Shown here: positions 32,148 to 64,000 of the stretch, one piece after another
How the letters are laid out: each line of letters begins with the position of its first letter
How positions within the stretch are numbered: the first letter of the stretch is position 1
Assembly (NCBI RefSeq): GCF_048569485.1
Contig: NC_134354.1
Location: forward strand, 454,910,307-454,974,306
Reading direction: 5' to 3'
From: Anomaloglossus baeobatrachus
Lineage: Eukaryota > Chordata > Amphibia > Anura > Aromobatidae
DNA length: 64,000 nt
Translations under genes and position numbers: made by a program
The notes under the pieces: generated by a model
Databases searched by the model: none
What the model was told of the DNA's origin: nothing
The model's input: the letters and a program-made list of their open reading frames with translations, nothing else

Positions 32148-33470
32148 TAGTCTATAGGCAACAGTTTCAAAGGGGCTGCCTATAAATAGGCAATAATTCC
32201 AAAGGGGCTGGCTATAAATAGGCAATAGTTCCATGAAGGCTGGGTATAAATAGGCAATAGTTCCATGAGGGCTGGGTATAAATAGGCAATAGTTCCATGA
32301 GGGCTGGGTATAAATCCGCAATAGCTCCATAGGGGCTGGTTATAAATAAGCAATAGCTCCATAGGGGCTGGGAATAAATAGGCAATAGCTCCATAGGGGC
32401 TGGGTATAAATAGGCAATAGCTCCATTGGGGCTTGGTATAAATAGGCAATAGCTCCATAGGGGCTGGTTATAAATAGGCAATAGCTCCATAGGGGCTGGT
32501 TATAAATAGGCAATAGCTCCATGGGGGCTGGGTATAAATAGGCAATAGCTCCATAGGGGCTGGTTATAAATAGGCAATAGCTCCATTGGGGCTTGGTATA
32601 AATAGGCAATAGCTCCATAGGGGCTGGTTATAAATAGGCAATAGCTCCATAGGGGCTGGGTATAAATAGGCAATAGCTCCATTGGGGCTTGGTATAAATA
32701 GGCAATAGCTCCATAGGGGCTGGTTATAAATAGGCAATAGCTCCATAGGGGCTGGTTATAAATAGGCAATAGCTCCATGGGGGCTGGGTATAAATAGGCA
32801 ATAGCTCCATAGGGGCTGGTTATAAATAGGCAATAGCTCCATAGGGCCTGGCTAGAAATAGGCAATAGCTCCATATTGGCTGGCTAGAAATAAGCAATAG
32901 TTCCATAAGGGCTGGCTAGAAATAGGCAATAATTCTATAGGGCTGGCTATAAGTTCCATAGGTGCTGGCTTTTAAATAAGCAATAGTTCCATAGGGGCCG
33001 GCTAGAAATAGGCAATAGCTCCATAGTGGCTGGCTAGAAATAGGCAATAGCTCCATAGTGGCTGGCTAGAAATAGGCAATAGCTCCATAGTGGCTGGCTA
33101 GAAATAGGCAATAGCTCCATAGTGGCTGGCTAGAAATAGGCAATAGCTCCATAGTGGCTTGGCTAGAAATAGGCAATAGCTCCATAAGGGCGGCCTATAA
33201 AAAGGCAATATTTACATGGGGGATGACTAGAAATAGGCAATAGTTCCATAGGGGCTGGTGAGAAATAGGCAATAGCTCCATATTGGATGGCTAGAAATAA
33301 GAAATAGTTCCAAAAGGGCTGGCTAGAAATAGGCAATAATTCTATAGCGGCTGGCTATAAATTCCATAGGGGCTGGCTTTTAAATAAGCAATAGTTCCAT
33401 AAAAGCTGGCTAGAAAAAGACAATAGCTTCATAGGGGCTGGTTATAAATAGGCAATAATAGTAAACCCGG
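32148..33470. repeat. 32-bp minisatellite, left part
   Basis: About 40 copies of a unit like aggcaatagctccatagggg plus ctggttataaat; later copies use ctagaaat. It is interrupted at about 33455 and resumes for two copies at about 35390-35450. Confidence 0.95.
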
Positions 33471-33583
33471 CACTGAACAAGACAAATTTGTAGGTGATGT
33501 GATGTAGACTTTAATCAACATGACAATCCAATTCGACAATATACATATTATGACGTTTTAGTCATATGGACCTTCATCAGATA

Positions 33584-35185
33584 CACTACTGTTCATAAGT
33601 TTAGGGTCACTTAGATATTTCCTTATTTTTGAAAGGAAAGCACATTTCTTTTTCAATGACGCTAACATTAAATTAAACAGAAATACACTCTATAGTTTGT
33701 TAATGTGGTAAATGACTATTCTGCTGCAAATGACTGGCTTTTAATGCAATATCTACATAGGTTTATAGAGGCCCATTTCCAACAACCACCACTCCAGTGT
33801 TCTAATGGTACATTGTGTTTGCTAACTGTGTTAGAAAACTAATGGATGTTTAGAAATCCCTTGAAAACCCTTGTGCAAGTATGTTAGCACAGCTCAAAAC
33901 AGTTTTGCTGATTAGAGAAGCTATAAAAATGACCTTCCTTTGAGCTAGTTGAGAATCTGGAGCACTACTTTTGTTGGTTCCATTGAACTCTCAAAATGGC
34001 CAGAAAAAGAGAACTTTCATGTGAAACTCGACAGTCTATTCTTGTTCTTAGAAATGAAGGCTATTGCATGCGAGAAATTGCCAAGAAACTGAAGATTTCC
34101 TACAACAGTGTGTACTACTCTCTTCAGAGGAGAGCACAAACAGGCTCTAACCAGAGTAGAAAAAGAAGTGGAGGCCCTGCTGCACAACTGAGGAACAAGA
34201 CAAGTACATTAGAGTCTCTAGTTTGAGAAATCGAAGACTCAAACTAGCAACTTCATTAAATAGTACCCACAAAACGCCAGTGTCAATGTCTACAGTGAAG
34301 AGGTGACTCCGGGATGCTGGCCTTCAGGGCAGAGTGGCAAAGAAAAAGCCATATCTGAGATTGGCTAATAAAAGGAAAAGATTAATATGGGCAAAAGAAC
34401 ACAGACATGGGACATAGGAAGATTGGAAAAAAGTGTTATGGACAGACAAATCGAAGTTTGTGGTGTTTGGATCACACAGAAGAACATTTGTGAGATGCAG
34501 AACAACTGAAAAGATGCTGGAAGTGTGCCTGACGCCATCTGTCATGCATGGTGGAGGTAATGTGATGGTCTGGGGTTGCTTTGGTGCTGGTAAAGTGGGA
34601 GATTTGTACAAGGTAAAAGGGATTTTGAATAAGGAAGGCTATTACTCCATTTTGCAACGTCATGCAATACCCTGTGGACAGCACTTGATTAGAGCCAATT
34701 TCATCCGACAACAGGACAATGACCCAAAGCACACCTCCAAATTATGCATGAACTATTTAGGGAAGAAGCAGGCAGCTGGTATTCTATGTGTAATGGAGAG
34801 GCCAGACCAGTCACCAGATCTCAACCCTATTGAGCTGTTCTGGGAGCAGCTTGACCGTATGGTACGCAAAAAGTGTCCATCAAGCCAATCCAACGTGTGG
34901 GAGGGGTTTCTGGAGGCATGGGGTGAAATATCTCCAGATTACCGCAGAAACAGCTAGAATGCCAAAGGTCTGCAAAGCTGGAATTGCTGCAAAGGAGCAT
35001 TCTGTGACGAAAGCAAAGTGTGAAGGAGAAAATTATTATTTCAAGTAAAAATCATTATTTCTAACCTCGTCAATGTCTGGACTATATTTTCTATTCATTA
35101 TGCAACTCATTTGATAAATAAAAGTATGATTTCTCATGGAAAAGGCAAAATTGTCTGGGTGATCCCAAACTTTTGAACTGTAGTG
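33584..35185 (+). mobile_element. Tc1-type DNA transposon with recognisable ends
   Basis: Ends CACTACTGTTCATAAGTTT and AAACTTTTGAACTGTAGTG are inverted, with TA on each side (33582-33583 and 35186-35187). It is 1,602 bp, the usual full length. It contains a transposase gene with breaks. The short inverted ends and about 190 bp of flank before the gene fit a complete but inactive copy. Confidence 0.88.
33996..34957 (+). pseudogene. Tc1-type transposase, broken
   Basis: The first frame (33996-34226) has the HTH region: RKRELSCETRQSILVLRNEG and MREIAKKLKISYNSVYY. It ends at a stop after 76 residues, followed by about 200 bp with further stops. The second frame (34433-34957) has the catalytic half: WTDKSKFVVFG (first Asp), MVWGCFGAGKVGDLY, DNDPKHTSKLC (second Asp) and SPDLNPIELFWEQLD (Glu), a DDE triad with 34-residue spacing. 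It then runs through a frame change into the normal CKAGIAAKEHS-type end. About two to three breaks in total. Confidence 0.88.
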
Positions 35186-35599
35186 TAAGTGTCTGAGGAC
35201 TGGGGTCAATGTATGAGCACATGCACTCTATGGATGGCGCCATCTTAAAGTGACAGTCACACTTCCTGCAGCAAATTGTTGGATTGTCAAGTTGATTAAA
35301 GTCTACATCCCCTGCCTTTGTCTTGTCGAGTTTATTATTATTATTTCATACGGAGTGCTGTGTATGACTTTCCAACGATATATACGGTAGTTAATAGTTC
35401 CATAGGGGCTGGATATAAAAAGGCAATAGTTCCATAGGGTGTATAATTGTAAAGTAGCTCATATTTTTTGAGTTCTGTCACCACAAACATTGACAATAGT
35501 GTGAGTAGTCTACCCCATACATATCAGCGCATGTTCAAGTGCTGTACTATGTGCTTCAGCCAGGGATTCTTCAGGGGAGGACAAGTGACACAGGTCCAA

Positions 35600-36268
35600 G
35601 AGTCTATGGAAATTAAAAGCACGGGTGACACTACTGTCAGGGGCCATAGAAATTAGGAGCACAGGTGGCACTGCTGTCAGGGGCCATAGAAATTAGGAGC
35701 ACAGGTGGCACTGCTGTCAGGGGCCATAGAAATTAGGAGCACAGGTGGCACTGCTGTCAGGGACCATAGAAATTAGGAGCACAGGTGGCACTGCTGTCAG
35801 GGGCCATAGAAATTAGGAGCACAGGTGGCACTGCTGTCAGGGGCCATAGAAATTAGGAGCACAGGTGGCACTGTTGTCAGGGGCCATAGAAATTAGGAGC
35901 ACAGGTGGCACTGCTGTCAAGGGGCATAGAAATTAGGAGCACGGGTGGCACTGGTGTCAGGGGCCATAGAAATTAGGAGCACAGGTGGCACTGCTGTCAG
36001 GGGGCATAGAAATTAGGAGCACAGGTGGCACTGGTGTCAGGGGGCATAGAAATTAGGAGCACAGGTGGCACTGCTGTCAGGGGCCATAGAAATTAGGAGC
36101 ACAGGTGGCACTGGTGTCAGGGGCCATAGAAATTAGGAGCACAGGTGGCACTGGTGTCAGGGGCCATAGAAATTAGGAGCACAGGTGGCACTGCTGTCAG
36201 GGGCCATAGAAATTAGGAGCACAGGTGGCACTGGTGTCAGGGGCCATAGAAATTAGGAGCACAGGTGC
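35600..36268. repeat. 40-bp minisatellite
   Basis: About 16 copies of a 40-bp unit with ggggccatagaaattaggag and cacaggtggcactgctgtca, very uniform. Confidence 0.96.
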
Positions 36269-36269
36269 T

Positions 36270-36975
36270 CAAACTCATTTGTGAAATGCCAAACACTCAA
36301 ATCCTATGAGTTTCTTATGAAAATTATTAAAGCGTCCCATTTCATAGGTGATAATAGGCCGTTTTGGTTTCCAACATACAGCCATTAGGAATTATTAATC
36401 TGATTCCTCCACATGAACTCACTAAAAATGGATGGGCTTGAAAAGCTGCAAAAAGAGCACATTATTTCCTTTCATTACACAGTCAGTGGGAAAAGTGAGA
36501 ATAACAGCCTTCACCAAAAGTGCAAGTTGGGGGGACTGAGGGGCATCACAATTTGGCTTTTGCGGCCCCTAATATCTGTGATGGGGACCCTGGCGTCTTT
36601 CCTGCTGGGTGACTGTACTGTGGTGGGACCCCAATATATTACTGTATACACAGCACTTGTGTCCACTCATCTGAGCACTATATGATCAGTGGGCTCATCT
36701 CGCAATGGGCATAGAAAGCCAGCACCCGCTGACCCTATACATGGCATCCACGGTCCCTGTGACTTTCATTTTTGGAACATAAATTGCAAGTGTTACGTCC
36801 TAAGAAAAATGGAGAGAAGTCCAAAGCTTGTATTTCTGTCAGCTCCCTCCACAGTGACGTGGGCATATAGTGGGCAGCACTGAGTGGGCACTGCAGCACA
36901 GGTGGGAGATGGACAAGTGGCACTCACCTGGCAGGAGGTCTTCACCAACTGATCTGCTCCTACATCATGGCCCCA
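36270..36975. other. Spacer upstream of the CRCP promoter, no recognised feature
   Basis: No gene or repeat end recognised. Short frames here have no family resemblance. Confidence 0.5.
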
Positions 36976-36984
36976 GCCACCCTG

Positions 36985-37275
36985 ACTGTGCCGTGACGTC
37001 ACGTGTGCCCGCCCCCTACAGCCCCAACCAATCACAGGCGGGGCTGCCCTCAGTGCTTTCTCGTCGTCCTCCTTGTGATTGTCCCGACAGTCATATCACG
37101 ATCTGGCGATTCCTGACAGATTCTGTGGCATATTGAGGTCAACAATGGCGGCTACACAAATAGGCTGTTGATATTCGTCATCTGAATACTACGAGTTCGG
37201 GGCCAATCGGAACGTTGTCACAGAGTCTGGTTTCCGGGGGGTGGATATGATGTAACACCGCGGAGACTCGGCAGC
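36985..37275 (+). promoter_or_regulatory. CRCP: Likely CRCP promoter and 5' UTR
   Basis: GC-richer than its surroundings, just before the CRCP start codon, without a TATA box. It holds a CRE/E-box-like gtgacgtcacgtg (about 36991-37003), a CCAAT box (aaccaatcacagg, about 37026) and another ccaatcgg (37203). These are common in TATA-less housekeeping promoters. The transcription start cannot be placed from sequence. Confidence 0.55.
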
Positions 37276-59226
<21,951 letters not shown>

Positions 59227-60140
59227 GTGAGCTTTGGCATTCTTGGGTTGGTGTCCTGTCACAGTAGAAGCAAGTTCTCGGGTGTATTCTTTAATGTAAA
59301 CGCCGGGAATCTTTTTCAATGTTTTTTTTATTTTAAATGTTTTCTTTTTGCTAGTACTTTCTTCTCCTTGAACCTTATAATTTTTAATCCAAGCAGATTA
59401 AATTGTGATAATTTCCAACAAATATGGAATTAACTTTGAGAAAAACAAATGGGCACTCGGCGAGAATGTAGCCTCATGTCATACCCACATTTGTCACTAG
59501 AGGGAGCCCAAACGTTTTGTTCTTGGTTTTTGGAATGTCATACACTACAGTACCTCTTTATTCGTTTTTAGCTTATGTATGTAGCGTATCTAGAAACACT
59601 GTACATGCTTGTGTTCGCTAGATCCAACAAGGGTGGTCCTTTTACATTATACATGTATTAATTAAATGAAGGCATTAAAATAATATTTCTTTTTACAAAA
59701 TTCTACCTTTACAAAGTGTTAGTAGTTTTCTTATGGAAACAAGTCCTGTCTGTATGCATTTATTAGGGCACAAATAACAAGAGAGCGGCTCTGGTGGACA
59801 TTTAGATTTTACATGTAGCACTACATTGTACCCCAGCTACATAGGCGGCTATTAAATTAATGTAGTATGTAATTTAGTAATATATTGTAGTGGTTTGGCT
59901 CTTTGCTCCAATAGTACTGCCATGTATGCACCCATATTTCTGTAATTATCAATATTTGACCACTATTGAAGGCCTGCATACATGTCAGCCAAACACTCAA
60001 TGCTTTAAGTAAAGGGTGAAATCCACATGGTTATAGGGCAACTTATGTGTTGGGGTGGCCTTGCACCCGATTTGGACTCTACTACAATAGTGAAGAGCTC
60101 TTGTCTACCAAATACAGCAGTATCTGCCACCTCAATTTTT
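59227..60140. other. Start of CRCP intron 3, no recognised feature
   Basis: AT-rich with no exon or repeat end recognised. Confidence 0.5.
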
Positions 60141-60149
60141 CTGTAGATT

Positions 60150-60655
60150 GAAGAGGTCCTCCCACTTCATCAGTAGTGACAAAGGCCTACCCCACTTCAT
60201 CAGTAGTGACAAAGGCCTACCCCACTTCATCAGTAGTGACAAAGGCCTACCCCACTTCATCAGTAGTGACAAAGGCCTACCCCACTTCATCAGTAGTGAC
60301 AAAGGCCTATCCCACTTCATCAGTAGTGACAAAGGCCTACCCCACTTCATCAGTAGTGACAAAGGCCTACCCCACTTCATCAGTAGTGACAAAGGCCTAC
60401 CCCACTTCATCAGTAGTGACACAAGGCCTACCCCACTTCATCAGTAGTGACACAAGGCCTACCCCACTTCATCAGTAGTGACACAAGGCCTACCCCACTT
60501 CATCAGTAGTGACACAAGGCCTACCCCACTTCATCAGTAGTGACACAAGGCCTACCCCACTTCATCAGTAGTGACACAAGGCCTACCCCACTTCATCAGT
60601 AGTGAAAAGAGGCCTACCCCACTTCATCAGTAGTGACAAGAGGCCTACCCCCTCA
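60150..60655. repeat. 30/31-bp minisatellite
   Basis: About 17 copies of cacttcatcagtagtgacaa plus aggcctacccc. The first nine are 30 bp; later ones have an extra base (31 bp), so the open frames stop midway. Confidence 0.97.
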
Positions 60656-60824
60656 CTTTCAATTTACTGCACAGTGTACTCACTAGTGGCAGTTCCTAGC
60701 TTGTTAGCTAGTTTTTAAATACCCCATTTGTCATATTTACTTGTGTCAATATTTACTTAGTGTCAGCAGCCTAAAATACATGGAAAAAGATGTCATTACT
60801 TTTTAAACATTTCTTTTTTTTAAC

Positions 60825-61390
60825 TTGAGGGCGCTTTACACGTACTTAAGGGCGCTTTACATGCTTCACACGTGAAAGCACCCGCCCCCGTCGTTTGTGC
60901 GTCACGGGCAAATCGCTGCCCGTGGCGCACAATATTGTTAGTACCCGTCACACTACTTACCTTCCTAGCGACGTTGCTGTGGCCGGCGAACCGCCTCTTT
61001 TTTACGGGGGTGGTTTGTGCGGCGTCACAGCGAAGTCACACGGCAGGCGTCCAATTGAAGTGGAGGGGCGGAGAGCAGCCGCATAAGTCACATCACCTCG
61101 TTGCCAGAGGACACAGGAACGCTGTTGTTCGTCATTCCTTGGGTGTCACACGTAGCGATGTGTGCTGCCTCAGCAACGACGAACAACCTGCATCCAGCAC
61201 CAGCAACGATATTTGGGAAATGGACGACGTTTCAACAATCAACGATTTGGTGAGTATTTTGCATCGTTAGCTGTCGCTCGTACGTCTTACAAGCAACAAC
61301 GTCGCTAACGAGGCCGGATGTGCGTCACAAATTCTGTGACCCCCAACGACATCTCGTTAGTGATGTCGTTGCCTGTAACGGGTCCTTTAC
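60825..61390. mobile_element. T2-type MITE, family A, copy 4 (diverged)
   Basis: Left end ttgagggcgctttacacgta, partly duplicated at once (cttaagggcgctttacatgc). The core has gtcacgggcaaatcgctgcc, ggcgtcacagcgaagtcaca and gccggatgtgcgtcac as in the other family A copies. The right end is gtaacgggtccttta. Confidence 0.75.
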
Positions 61391-63086
61391 TGAGATATTG
61401 GCCCTGAATTCACTTAAGTGTTTACATCAAAAATTTGGCTTAAATCGCTTTTGAAAAGTTGCAGATTTTTTGCACAGCTCGAGTTGTGCTAAGATGTTGT
61501 GACTTTTGGCATGTTGTGCTGATTTCTGCCAGCTCTTATAACGTGGGCAGATCTGGAGCGGGTTGTTGTGACACTCGCTTTTCTAATTCACGACCAGCTG
61601 TGGCTTACGTTAGGCTACAAATTTTACTGCAGTCCTTGACCAGAGTAAGGCTTGTGGCCTTTTTTACTATGTGTCTGATTCATTAAGAGGCATGTACCTC
61701 TATAAATTGGGCTCCTCTGACCCAAACAAGCCCCCTCATCAACACTGGTGAGGACAATGCCAGTCTTGATGAATCGGGACCGCTGTCTGTGATTGCCTAT
61801 AACTATTGTTGGGATTGTTCGGATGACCATGCCGTTTTTAGGAATAGTCTATGATCCCCTTGTCACATGACTTGATATCAAAATAATAGTGACCATACAG
61901 AGTTGTTGAATTTAGTGTCTCTAGATGTCAATACATAGCAGATTACCTATCTTCTTCATTGTGAAACAAACAAGTGTTCGCTTTTCTTGCCCAGAAAGAC
62001 AATGAAATATTACTCATTGGGGTCAGTTTGGTTTGTCGGTGCAATGTTTCTGTCGGGAGACTCCTTACCTGTGGAATAGCGCACTCAGGTGCATTATTCT
62101 TCACTACCAAAAAAAAAAGCTATTTTGACATATATACCAGCCACATGGAGGCCAGTGAGTTGCTTCGGGGCCTGTGGATACAAGTGATGTATGTACTAGT
62201 AGCTTTCCTGCTGCATATGGTAAATGGATACTGCTTATACAGAGGGAAAATAGCCTATTTAATTGGATACTACATTTTGCCTTTGGGTTTTAATAGAAAA
62301 TATCCTTTAAATGGACCCTGACATCTGATTCATGCTACTGTCTGCTTGGCTTGCATCATTGCAGCCAGCATATTATTGTAATAAACACTCCAGCATTTCA
62401 GAGAAAGTATACTGTAAGGATCCACTGGGGACCATAGCCGGAGAGGAGACTCGTCCCAACACCACTTTGTTATTGCTAGATCTTTCTATTGTTTGTACTT
62501 ATGGCGAGACATCTGCAGCCTTTCTGGATGAAGTAGGCTGCGGCTGGCGGTGGACTAGTCTGGGCTCTGGATTTTCTCTGAAATCCGTAGCGTTTCACAG
62601 AACAATATACCTGGCTGTCATTGTACAGCCAGGCATTCATTCTTCTTGTGGTTTGGGCAGCATGAGTCAGGTTCTCTGGACTTTAGCATATTCTGCAGCT
62701 GGATTGTGCTCTTGATCTCTCGTCCAGAGGTAGGAGAGTTTACCTCTGCAGTAGAGTACGGGGACCAGTGCTTAGTAAAGCAGGCGACCGATATTAGCTG
62801 GCGTAAAGTCTCACCACTCACATTAGATGGCTGTTTTCACAGAAATCTGCAGCACATACCTTGATACCAGTGTTGGGCGTCTTTGTGAAATCCTGATTAC
62901 GCATAGTAACCTGTTTTTGTTTTGTTTTTTTCCATCATGTCAGCTTGAGATGTTTCTAGAGATATCTGTTTTTGATCTATGTCTGAAAGGCTGACCGGTG
63001 ACTATGAAGTGGACAGATTTTAAATTTATGGATAACAAAAATGACATTGTTTTAATCAAGCTTTTATATATAACAAACTGTATTTC
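61391..63086. other. CRCP intron 3, no recognised feature
   Basis: Mostly unique sequence. Frames at 61974-62321 and 62332-62715 show no domain I recognise. No CRCP exon 4 (expected to encode a TLKYISKTPC-like start) seen. Confidence 0.5.
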
Positions 63087-64000
63087 TTAAAACACCATTC
63101 CAACTTATTTTTTATTTTTTGGTTTTTATTTTTATTTCACTCCTGGAGTGGTGCTTTAAATCTAACTCCCCGGCCCCTGTCTTATATGCGCCTTTCGCCG
63201 TCTTCATCTTTTTCCAGTGTCGCACCAGTTGGTCTCCGGCGATTTGTGACCTCCAATGTTTCATGGAGCGGCCGGAGGTTACAACTCAATAGGTGAGTAT
63301 AGGACGTGGCAGGGGACTTGCATTTAAAGGGAACCTGTCACCACTTTTTTGGACTATAAGCTGCGGCCACCACCACCGGGCTCTTATATACAGCATTCTA
63401 ACATGCTGTATATAAGAGCCCAGGCCGCTGTGACAACATAAAAAACACTTTATAGTACTGACTTAATGGTCACGCTGCGGTGTAATAGGGCCATATGGGC
63501 GTCTCCGTTGTCCGGTGCCGGAGCAGTCTCTTTCGGCCATCTTTGTTCTCCTTCTTCTCTAGCCGCGGTGCATGACGGGTCCGACGTCATCCACGATCGC
63601 CGGCATTCCGGTCCTGAGCAGGCGCACTTTGATCTGCCCTGAGAAGGGCAGATCAAAATATTGTAGTGCGCCTGCGCAGGACCGGCGAGTGTGTATGAAG
63701 TAGCCGTGTCATGCACACAGGCCTCAGAAAGAGGACGAGATGGCCGAAAGGGGAGGCGCTTGCACTGGACAACGAAGACGCCCGTGTGGCCCTATTCCAC
63801 CGCAGAGCGACCGTTAGGTATGTATTATAAAGTGTTTTTTATGTTCTACCCCCTGCCTGGGCTCTTATATACAGCATGTTAAAATTCTGTATATAAGAGC
63901 CCGGTGGTGGTGGCCGCAGCTTATAGTCGAAATAAGTGGTGACAGGTTCCCTTTAAAGCTGAACCCCCCCCCCACAAAAAAAAACCCCAAAACACTGGAG
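63087..64000. mobile_element. T2-type MITE, family F, copy 2, split by a family D MITE (runs off the window)
   Basis: Starts ttaaaacaccattccaact, continues ggagtggtgctttaaatcta and gtcttatatgcgcc as in copy 1. The far arm resumes after 63956 with aacactggag at the window end. Confidence 0.75.
63324..63956. mobile_element. T2-type MITE, family D, copy 2 (nested)
   Basis: TTAAAGGGAACCTGTCACCAC at the left and GTGGTGACAGGTTCCCTTTAA at the right: inverted ends with TTAA on both sides. Interior arms include gctcttatatacagcattct and gtgcgcctgcgcaggaccgg. Confidence 0.92.

Larger units (their letters stand above)
33455..35335. mobile_element. MITE-like repeat split by a Tc1-type element
   Basis: Left arm: acaagacaaatttgtagg, then gatgtagactttaatcaaca and tgacaatccaa. 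Right arm (35275-35335) is the complement: ttggattgtcaagttgatta, then aagtctacatcccctgcc and ttgtcttgtcgag. The Tc1-type element sits between the arms. Confidence 0.7.

Noticed and set aside
32133-32874. Minus frames of the MELLPIYTQPLWSYCLFI type
   Set aside because: Translation of the 32-bp minisatellite.
61974-62715. Two + frames of 115 and 127 residues as a possible gene or CRCP exon 4
   Set aside because: No resemblance to CRCP or any family known to me, and no convincing splice context.

Overview
The window looks like nuclear DNA from a frog (anuran amphibian), probably a species with a large, repeat-rich genome. I infer this from intron-split vertebrate coding exons, many TTAA-flanked T2/Kolobok-type MITEs of the kind known from Xenopus, Tc1/mariner elements, a CR1 LINE ending in an 8-bp tail repeat, a DIRS retrotransposon, Helitrons and large minisatellites. 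There are no bacterial operons, rRNA genes, tRNA genes or CRISPR arrays.

Host gene. One host gene is recognisable: CRCP (RPC9, a subunit of RNA polymerase III), on the + strand. Exon 1 holds the first eight coding bases (37276-37283), exon 2 is 42059-42095 and exon 3 is 59128-59226. Joined, they give the conserved first 48 residues in one frame with canonical splice sites. The remaining exons lie beyond the window. Intron 1 is about 4.8 kb and intron 2 about 17.0 kb; both are mostly mobile DNA. A CCAAT/CRE-containing stretch just before exon 1 is the likely promoter.

Layout. 1-4932: a minus-strand Gypsy-type LTR element with a tRNA-Ala primer site. Its single long frame joins a short Gag-like start, a protease-like region and a captured host RNA-binding module of the FMR1/FXR family (KH domains plus the Gly/Arg-rich region); no reverse transcriptase or integrase is visible. 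This is the most unusual item in the window. 5.2-7.6 kb: a Helitron with a 33-bp minisatellite. 7.6-25.2 kb: a solo-LTR-like block, Tc1 remnants, a pogo-like MITE, a decayed transposon-like gene, a solo LTR related to the first element, and many T2-type MITEs, several nested. 25.2-29.8 kb: a hAT-type element with a perfect 8-bp target duplication, mostly two minisatellites. 30.2-31.6 kb: a CR1 LINE fragment. 32.1-36.3 kb: two minisatellites, the first split by a nested MITE and Tc1 element. 37.0-59.2 kb: CRCP, with a 34-bp minisatellite, a Helitron nested in a MITE, a piggyBac-like element, a hAT-like element and an apparently whole DIRS element in its introns. 59.2-64 kb: CRCP intron 3 with another minisatellite and nested MITEs.

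How things relate. Almost everything except CRCP is mobile or tandem DNA. The order of insertions can be read from nesting: T2 MITEs in T2 MITEs, a Helitron in a T2 MITE, a Tc1 element in a MITE in a minisatellite, and a Tc1 element cut by three later MITEs. Minisatellites of 30-40 bp are unusually frequent and often sit inside Helitron or hAT elements.
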